Assembly: GCA_047967505.1 (NCBI GenBank)
Contig: CM106540.1
Source: Dipteris shenzhenensis
Taxonomy: Eukaryota; Polypodiophyta; Polypodiopsida; Gleicheniales
Strand: one strand, 5' to 3'
Length of the DNA stretch: 64,000 nt
The notes beneath the pieces are model-generated. The model was not told the origin of the DNA, did not search any database, and saw only the letters and a program-made list of their open reading frames with translations. Of the stretch, positions 57,200-64,000 are shown piece by piece. Position numbers and translations under genes: made by a program. Within the stretch, counting starts at the first letter, position 1. Every line of letters starts with the position of its first letter.

Positions 57200-58140
57200 T
57201 GTAAGCCCCCATATGAGGAGAGCATGGGGGAGGGAGACCTAGGGTAGAACCAAACAGAAAAAGAGAGAAAGGGGTTGCCACATAGACAGCATCATGGCTG
57301 TCATGTGGGCAGCACATCTAGGACTGTTATGTGCAGGACAGAGGGACAGAAAAGTGCGGAAGCATGGCTGGGACAGATTATTGCGATGGATCTAGACAGG
57401 AGGCGCACTGTCTGCAGTAGATTTTGGGGGGGGCTGGACCCTGTATTTATAGGGCATCTACCCTTGAAAGATGGGCCAAGGGCCCTTGTAATGAGTGCCC
57501 CAAAAGGGCAGCCCACAGTCCCATAAATGGGGAGCTGTGGGGTCGGTTTTCATACAGACTGAGTTGGTTTTCATACAGACTGAGTCGGTTTTTTGGTACA
57601 AGCCTTGGGGCCTATATAAAGAGGCCATTTAGCCTCATTTCAGCATCACTGCAGCAGCAAATCCAGAGCAGAAAGGAGCAGCAGGTAGCCACCCTCTGGA
57701 CCTACATTCAGGAGGATAGAGAGGTGCTAGCAGGGCTGCAGACTTAGCCAGGAGGCTGCCCACATAGGCTGGTTTCTAGACAGCAAGGTGGAGTGGATCA
57801 TTCTAGACAGAAAGTTTACTTACGCTCGAGGTGGAGCATGCGGACTCTAGTCTAGAGATAGCCAGCAGATAGGAGAAGGACTTTGTGGTAAGATCAGAGG
57901 ACCACACCATTGGTGGGACTCTGGATCTGTCTCTCTTGTATTGTGTCCATAGTTGTGGACAGAAATATATTATATGGTGGTTTCTCTATCTAGTTTGGTT
58001 CATTGTCTATTGATGAGTCTGCACACCTATTGAATGCACATAAGTAAAGAAGTTTGTGATTCCACACCCACACTGCACACCGTGTGAGCTCCTGGGCATT
58101 ATTTCCGCTGCGTGTACCCTCTGTTGGGTCTTTTCTAACA
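57200..58140 (+). mobile_element. probable solo LTR
   Basis: The block begins TGTAAGCCCCC and ends GGTCTTTTCTAACA. Its first and last six bases form near-inverted termini (TGTAAG / CTAACA). It holds a good TATA motif (CCTATATAAAGAGGCC, about 57611) followed by leader-like sequence. A short tandem of GGTTTTCATACAGACTGAGT lies upstream of the TATA box, at about 57547 and 57571. The 5-bp flanks (CCATC and CTATG) do not match, and no internal region adjoins either side. Its identity rests on architecture only. Confidence 0.5.
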
Positions 58141-59498
58141 CTATGACCCTGTTTTTCCCCGAATGTTTAAATTCAATGTAGAAGACCTTCAAGAATCAAT
58201 CACAAGTTGAGGGGGTCATAAATTTGTAATTACTTTGGATACAAATGAAGGAAAAGGGACAAGTTTGCATTTAAAAGGTTCACCTCTCTACACAACAAAC
58301 TTGGAGGTGGTGTATTCAATACTCTACAATTCAAAGCAACATTACCTTATATTGAATTAACAACACATTCAAAATTCCAACCATGACTCAATCAAAATCA
58401 TTGCTTATGACATGGTATCGTGCAAGGAAGAGAATGTGATAAAATGTACATTTTTGTATTATAATCTCTCCATTAAAATACAAAGACTCTTCACATCCTG
58501 TACCTCCTCTTTGCTACCCCTAATACATAGAAAAAAGAGGCTTTTGAAATCCCCAAGTAAGATCCTAATACTAATACCATTAAGGCTCTCCTCTCAGGGT
58601 AGCTGGGCACAAAGTTTTTTACACCATTGCCAATGGGATACAATGCAATAGGGGAAGCCATGTGATGTGATCACAATGCTCAAGTTGTCAATACTTTGAT
58701 GCACTTCAGTAATTAAGTAGGCCATTCTAAAAATTGGATGTGGAAGACCACAACATATCCTCCTGCTCGACTAATATAGTGCACCAATGAGAGATTTCAA
58801 ATGCCTCCTACATCAATTCAACAACCATTACATTAGCAAACCTAACAAAGCACATTACATTAAAAGACCATAAAATATAAATCAATACATAGGATGCTTA
58901 CCATCATGGCATTGTCTCCTTTAATGATGCAAGCAAGGCAAATAGGTATAAATTGTAAACTTTAGACATGAAAACTTTAGGCATGAAAACTGTATACATA
59001 ACCTGAAAACTTTGGACATGAAACCACACAAAAACCATCAAAATAAAATCCATCAATGCCTTTAATGTCCTCGAAGTCATGAAGAAAACCTATGCAAAAT
59101 GCCCAACCTACAATTTATGGATAGCTTGTACTAGACAAACACATTGTTTGATGTTGCACGAGGGATAAAATGGACATTTTCATGCATTTCTCTAGATTCT
59201 TTACTGCTATTTCACCATTTCGAGTAAAGTTAAAGGACTATACATTTCGTTTTCCATGACTAAAAGATATTCCTGCACATAACTCACAGAGAATCCATTG
59301 TCAGTTATATCAAAGATTCCACTACTTCCCACTCTTATGTTAAAATAGGATCTTGTAAAGAAGATAGGCAATGAAGGTACATAGTCTAAGAAATACATCC
59401 TTCCTCTTGGGAAGCTTATGTGGACCCTTGGCAAAACCTTCCATGACTATCTAGTTAGTCAATCTGTAAGTTCAAGTCATCCAATGCATTTTTCATGT
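58141..59498. other. no gene recognised
   Basis: AT-rich DNA. ATGAAAACTTTAG.CATGAAAACT-like words repeat near 58967-59018. No coding family seen. Confidence 0.4.
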
Positions 59499-59683
59499 TC
59501 TAGAACACACTAGAGCTTACAATATTGTCAACTTCTATCACTTTCTTCCTGACCATGCCTCTAGAACACAGTAGAGTTCACAATATTGCCATCTTTGGCC
59601 ACTTTGGTCACTTTGTTCCTGATGCCTCTACAACACACTAGAGCTCACAATATTGCGAACTTGTGTCACTTTCTTCTATAATT
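59499..59683. repeat. tandem repeat, about 61-67-bp units, three copies
   Basis: TCTAGAACACACTAGAGCTT and its variants start at 59499, 59560 and 59627; each is followed by ACAATATTG and TCACTTT.TTC.TG. Units differ by small indels. Confidence 0.85.
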
Positions 59684-59839
59684 TCCATCAATGGCTATTT
59701 TTACAGTAGCTTCCCTCTCAAGAAATCTGTACGGTAAGGATGCTCAATTGCCTCACTTCTTTTTGCTATAATTACATAGCGTCTTCTATGCCAGATGGAT
59801 TATGTAGTTAATAGAGGGACCATCACAAGATTGCACATA

Positions 59840-61760
59840 CCTGATGGCTCTACCTCTGCAACCCAATTTTTTGCATACGATAGCTGTAATGTGCTACAAG
59901 CATATCAACATTATCTAGATAATCTCTTCTTTATATGCAAACTTTGCAGAGGTGTCCAACTCTAAAATCAATCATGCCAAAACTAAAGTGCGCTTTTTGG
60001 ATTGGGACAGGCCGCCAGATTGGATCCAAGGGCATGGGTTCCACGTAATTCCAACAGGACAGATTTTTCAATTCCTTGGATTTCCCCTTTTTGTGTGGGA
60101 GTAACAATGAAGTAGAGACTGGTTTGTTCTCAAGGTGCAGCATAAGTTTCATAAACGACGCCATAAGAATTTATCCTTGCTTGGCAGAATCACTGTAAGC
60201 ATATACTATAGTCTCTTTTGGTTTATGCCGCCTCCATTCTCCCTTTATCTCAAGGAGGGTTGTGGGAAGTGGAACAATTGTGCAAGGATATCAATTGGGC
60301 GTGAACAATGGCACGCTTTCCCACGGCCATTTATCATCACATTTAAAGAAGCGGGTGGACTCAGTCTTCAACTATTCAAAAAAAAGGGGGGGAAATTATT
60401 TACACACCAACACCCGCCCAAGATTGGGCAAGCGTGTGTGGGTATGTGTCAATTGCATGGCCAAAAAATGATTGCAGCAAAAAATAAGGGGCGCCCACGA
60501 AGGCAACAACACCCGCCCATAGCCCGCCCACTGTCTAACATGAGATTTGAACCCACAACCCTCCAATCGCAAAGCCCACAAGCTATACCATGTAAGACTC
60601 TCTCGTTACTTGCCATAAATGTAGTATAGTTTCTTTATATCATGTTCACTTGGTGTGTAAAGCATTCCCTACCCACACCTTTTCTCACTTGGGCAGGGAG
60701 TCCTCACAGCCTTGGGCAATGTTAGCGACATATTGGATCCAAGATATTGGGATACTCGAATTCATGCATGGATCACTTTCTTGGCAAGAGCTTCTATTAT
60801 CTAATTTTCAAATAAAGGTTAAAAGCTCCGAGCTTCTATCTAAGCTCATTCCTATTTTGCGAAAAGGTTATCAGTGGCAGGGCCCAAAATGAGTGGAGGC
60901 TGATCACTCTCTATAAGTCAATATTTGGGTCGATAAATGGTCTTATATCAATCGAGTGGCCGCTGTGTAGATTAGTCCGTGGTTGGCACGTAATAGAGGG
61001 ATTGACACATGGTACTCTGTTTGGGATGTCCATGCGCACACTTTCTTGACACCAGATATGATTGCAGAGCGTTTTAATCTCTCCAAAAGAGAGAGAAACT
61101 TCATTATTGTCGCTTTTCAGAGATTGCAACCAGGTTGGCCAACCAGTCCAGTGACACAATGGACTGATGATCTCGAAGGTCGGGTGAATGTCACAGGAAA
61201 GGACATCTCCAGACTCAGTCAGAAGAATATTACTATTTCTCCACTTGCAGACATTGCCTTCTCTACTCGAGTGGCCTCGAAAAGCTTATGGAGGTTTAGA
61301 GGATGAAAACAGGTCCCTAGGGTATGGAGACTTACTCCCTCTTGCCAATCTTATTTTCTATTATGGAGAGTTCTCCATTGTAAGCTCCTAACCAAAGATA
61401 GAATACCGAAGTAGAAGGATGTTTCTCCCTATTGCCCACTATGTAGGGTGAACATTCCTGAAGGGATGTCTCTTCACACGAGGAATTTGTCGACTCATTG
61501 AGCGATGGTTGAATTCTGCTAATATCCACATCCCACTCACTTGGAAAGTCGTTATTCTGGTTGACAAGGCCAAGATGAAGGACATTTGATGGCGGGTATT
61601 GCAGCTAGTTCAGGCAGTCACATTTGGCTGGTTTGAAACCTTGTCTAAAGATCAAACCAATTACTGCAGGCTTTTACGGTCAGATACAACACGGTGTGAG
61701 AGATACTTTAGTTTTGCCTTTGCTGAGAAAGCCTTGCCATCTGCTCAGTGACAGCATGCT
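59840..61760 (+). mobile_element. 5'-truncated LINE (RT C-terminus to ORF2 end), split by a SINE
   Basis: Plus-strand text starts at the RT catalytic box, read as FAYD at 59870-59881. It continues with VLQAYQHYLDNLF, SKINHAKTKVRFLDWD, FQFLGFPF, LSLLGRITVSIYYSLF and EAGGLSLQLF at about 60370. After the SINE the tail resumes at about 60620, with a zinc-binding RT segment at about 61325-61480 (FLLWRVLHCKLLTKDRIPK, YCPLCRVNIPEGMSLHT). Stops and shifts are frequent. The 5' two thirds are absent, as is common for 5'-truncated insertions. Confidence 0.8.
60378..60605 (-). mobile_element. tRNA-derived SINE inserted in the LINE
   Basis: On minus, a tRNA-like head has an A box TAGCTTGTGGG (60585-60575) and a B box GGTTCAAATCT (60553-60543), 32 nt apart start to start, as in pol III internal promoters. 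A unique body of about 150 bp follows, and the element ends in CCCCCCC and a T8 run (60385-60378). It interrupts otherwise collinear LINE coding text. The head is not a working tRNA gene: no acceptor stem closes it. Target-site duplication was not clear. Element ends are approximate. Confidence 0.7.
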
Positions 61761-61847
61761 CTTTCAAATCTTTATAATTTTCTTTTAATACAAACCTCTC
61801 TTTCGCACCAAAAAAACAAACCAACCAACCAAAAAAATCTCTATATA

Positions 61848-62010
61848 TACCTTTGTAAGACTAGAATATGTCCAATCATACAAATTTAGATTTTGTGTTG
61901 TTCTAAAGACCAAAAATCTACACAAATTAAATATGCCTTTGTAAGACTAGAATAAGTCCATACAAATTTAGAGTTTTTGTTGTTCTAAAGATAAAAAATC
62001 TACACAGAAA
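61848..62010. repeat. 86-bp tandem duplication
   Basis: CCTTTGTAAGACTAGAATA starts at 61850 and 61936. Both copies run through ACAAATTTAGA.TTT and AAAATCTACACA. Confidence 0.85.
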
Positions 62011-62031
62011 ACAACAGAGAAAATGAAAGAG

Positions 62032-62341
62032 AAGAAAAAAGAGGTAAACAAAAACTTTGATGAAAAACAAAAGGAAGACATACTTAGCAAGCAAAGCAAC
62101 ACTTCTGTCATCATTAGTGCCCGGGTTTCTAAAGACCCGCGGAGTCTCTTGGGCAAACCCAGTGCTTACTAAAATAAGAGAAGAAAAAAGAGGTAAACAA
62201 AAACTTTTAGGAAGAACAAAAGGAAGACATACTTAGCATGCAAAGCAACACTAATGTTGTAATCAGTGCCCACGCATAAGCACCTATACTGGGTTTCTAA
62301 AGACCCGAGGAGTCTCTTGGGCAAACCCAGTGCTTACTAAA
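62032..62341. repeat. 149-bp tandem duplication with a conserved hairpin
   Basis: AAGAAAAAAGAGGTAAACAA starts at 62032 and 62181. Both copies end with the same block, GGGTTTCTAAAGACCC followed by GAGTCTCTTGGGCAAACCCA, which can fold (TGGGTTT with AAACCCA, and AGACCC with GGGTCT-like bases). Small indels occur elsewhere; the hairpin block is the best preserved part. Confidence 0.85.
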
Positions 62342-62441
62342 ATACGTCAAATAAACAAAAGAGAGAAAACAAGAAATCAAGAAGAAAGGAAGAAGGTGAC
62401 TAAGCAAAAATAAACAAGCAAGTCAAGAAACAAAATCTTCC

Positions 62442-62446
<5 letters not shown>

Positions 62447-62487
<41 letters not shown>
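62447..62487. repeat. (CT)n microsatellite
   Basis: About 20 CT units. Confidence 0.97.
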
Positions 62488-62492
<5 letters not shown>

Positions 62493-63246
62493 AAAACATA
62501 AAAAGTTAAATAGACCCTTTACAATTATGTATCGCTTCCTACAAAGAGGCAAAATTACATTCCTAACTTAGAAAGCACAAGCATTCACAATCAAACTCTC
62601 TTTTGAAACTAAAATCTATTATTCAGGAGTAAGTGTAAACAAAAGAAAACCAAGCGTTTGACAAGGCTCTTACAAATTCATGTCAGTCCATATTTGAGCA
62701 TTTGCCCTTCATTGAGAGAAAACCGCACACCTCATCAAGGAAACAAAGAAGCTCTACAAACCACTACAGATTCAAGCCTTGCTTTAATCCGATCCCAATA
62801 CATGGATGACAAAGAAACGTTTAGTTAATCTAGTCCTGACCATAAAATGAATCAGAGATCCAAAATCCTAGAAAGAAAGAGACATAAGAGTACTCATATA
62901 TATCTTCTAAACACTAGAATATATTCTATCTTACACATTAAATTTTCTAAAAAAGAACAAAGCAGGCAGAAAAAGAGAGAGAATGTACATGAGCTCTTTC
63001 TTTGGTAATGACCTTAATAGTATTAGAAAGAAAATTATGCACGATATGTAGAATAACCACTTCCCAAATAAATGTTTAGATTAACTAAGATTATCAACGA
63101 AAATACTCCAAATTCTTGGTTTCTCCCTATCAAATCACTAGAAGGTACAGATAAATTATTCCTAAACTTGACAAAAGGATTATCAAATCCACACCTTACC
63201 TAAGCAAGCTAATCAGATCACCATGTAAACCTATGTAACATCTTCA
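62488..63246 (-). other. intergenic or 3' UTR of the bHLH gene
   Basis: AT-rich sequence after the bHLH stop codon on minus. No ORF is supported. Confidence 0.4.
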
Positions 63247-64000
63247 TCACGTCAGTTTCTTGGCCTCTAGAGTTTGGATTTCAACCTGCAAAGACTTCAC
63301 ATACCGGATGGTCTCATCTAGAACAAATGCTGTATCCCTATCATCTCCTCCCGGTATGATATCACGTAACAACTGAAAAGTGTCCTTAATTTTCTCCTTC
63401 CTTGATCTCTTGGCTGGTCCCTGTTGATTAGAGTCTGGGTTGTAGTTCTGTTTAGGTTTGGTGTCACTGCTCTCATAAATTGTCTCACTAGGAAAGCTGA
63501 AATGAAATGCTGCCAGGTCCCTTTCACTGTAGCCTGAATTTAAGCCTTGCTGCAACATAGCCGAGTCAAAGCTTCCAAATCTAGTATTTATGTATTTAAA
63601 ATCTTCTGGCTGCACATTCCTAGAGGTAGCAGTGCTGGAATCTATATCATCCTCATTACAGCAAATAGTCACCTTCCTCTTCTTGCTAGTATTAGCATGG
63701 CTGTGGACCATACTATCATTATCACTTACTGCAACAGCATTATTCCATGTAATGTCACTTGGAGAATGACCTGTACTCATTTCATCATCGGAATCCAGTA
63801 AAGCTTCCAGGTCTTCAGTATCCTCATTAGAACTCACATTGTCATCCAGGTATACTTCATTACCATTCCCCGCACCAGCCTCTGCCACTATCTGTGACAA
63901 TGGAGATGGACCCCCCTCTTCGCACTTTCCTCCTGTAAGTACCCCAGAACCTGAACGCACATGACAACCCAACCTGGACTCCCATGCAGCAATGTCAACT
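63247..64000 (-). CDS. SAC51-like bHLH transcription factor, C-terminal part (gene runs off the window)
   Basis: The minus frame is open to the window edge, so the start is missing; 250 residues are visible. An acidic segment (EDTEDLEALLDSDDE, then STGHSPSDITW) precedes a basic patch (KKRKV) and a C-terminal bHLH: KRSRKEKIKDTFQLLRDIIP as basic region and helix 1, then DTAFVLDETIRYVKSLQVEI as helix 2, ending 10 residues later. The EDTEELNALL/SDDE plus HSPS layout and the atypical basic region match the SAC51/SACL (bHLH142-145) group, whose translation in Arabidopsis is controlled by thermospermine through an uORF. That leader is outside this window. The basic region lacks the usual H-E-R E-box reader, so direct DNA binding may be weak, as in that group. 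Confidence 0.75.
   Translation of the reverse strand, partial: VDIAAWESRLGCHVRSGSGVLTGGKCEEGGPSPLSQIVAEAGAGNGNEVYLDDNVSSNEDTEDLEALLDSDDEMSTGHSPSDITWNNAVAVSDNDSMVHSHANTSKKRKVTICCNEDDIDSSTATSRNVQPEDFKYINTRFGSFDSAMLQQGLNSGYSERDLAAFHFSFPSETIYESSDTKPKQNYNPDSNQQGPAKRSRKEKIKDTFQLLRDIIPGGDDRDTAFVLDETIRYVKSLQVEIQTLEAKKLT

Noticed and set aside
60540-60600. A functional tRNA gene
   Set aside because: A and B boxes are present but no acceptor stem or anticodon arm pairs, and a SINE body follows.
62100-62341. Repeated GGGTTTCTAAAGACCC blocks as a CRISPR-like array or riboswitch
   Set aside because: Only two copies at 149-bp spacing as part of a larger tandem duplication in plant nuclear DNA.

Overview
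This is nuclear DNA from a land plant with a large, transposon-rich genome. The evidence is spliced genes with GT-AG introns, a PLS-class PPR gene, an SMG7-type NMD factor, an SAC51-like bHLH gene, Ty1/copia and Ty3/gypsy LTR elements, several L1-type LINEs, a tRNA-derived SINE and long GA/CT/TA microsatellites. PPR phrasing such as 'VGSTLVDTFAKCGSLEDARKVF' resembles fern PPR proteins, so a fern is my best guess. A gymnosperm or another large-genome plant is not excluded.

Layout. 0.15-2.6 kb: a G/A-only satellite-like tract studded with about 22 GC palindromes. 2.6-6.0 kb: a four-exon gene for a ULP1-like (C48) cysteine-protease fold whose catalytic Cys and Asp are replaced, then a TATA box, a pyrimidine leader and a 145-aa coiled-coil ORF, each flanked by tandem duplications. 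6.1-8.5 kb: the 3' half of a degenerate copia element with its 3' LTR. 8.5-11 kb: a small conserved protein of unknown family next to a foldback repeat, then a decayed unknown ORF. 11-15 kb: no gene recognised. 15.6-23.6 kb (minus): a complete five-exon SMG7 gene (842 aa); its 5.1-kb third intron holds a gypsy fragment and a LINE. 23.8-36.3 kb: a LINE on plus, abutted by a gypsy element on minus that has an extra coiled-coil ORF where integrase is expected. 36-39 kb: tandem duplications only. 39.4-42.8 kb: a minus-strand LINE with an internal RT deletion. 45.2-47.0 kb (minus): an intact PPR gene of E+ type, with the wreck of a DYW domain after its stop codon. 47-57 kb: repeats, a second copy of the small unknown family beside another foldback cluster, long compound microsatellites and a LINE ORF1 fragment. 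57.2-58.1 kb: a probable solo LTR. 59.8-61.8 kb: a LINE tail interrupted by a SINE. 63.2 kb to the end (minus): the C-terminal part of an SAC51-like bHLH gene running off the window.

The confident host genes are SMG7 (NMD), the PPR protein (organelle RNA processing) and the bHLH factor. They are unrelated in function and separated by transposon debris; nothing suggests an operon-like unit. Many pseudogene stop codons in the transposon-derived ORFs sit where glutamine or arginine is expected (CAG/CAA/CGA to TAG/TAA/TGA), as expected from deamination of methylated cytosine in silenced repeats.

All calls are from reading the sequence. No database search was possible.
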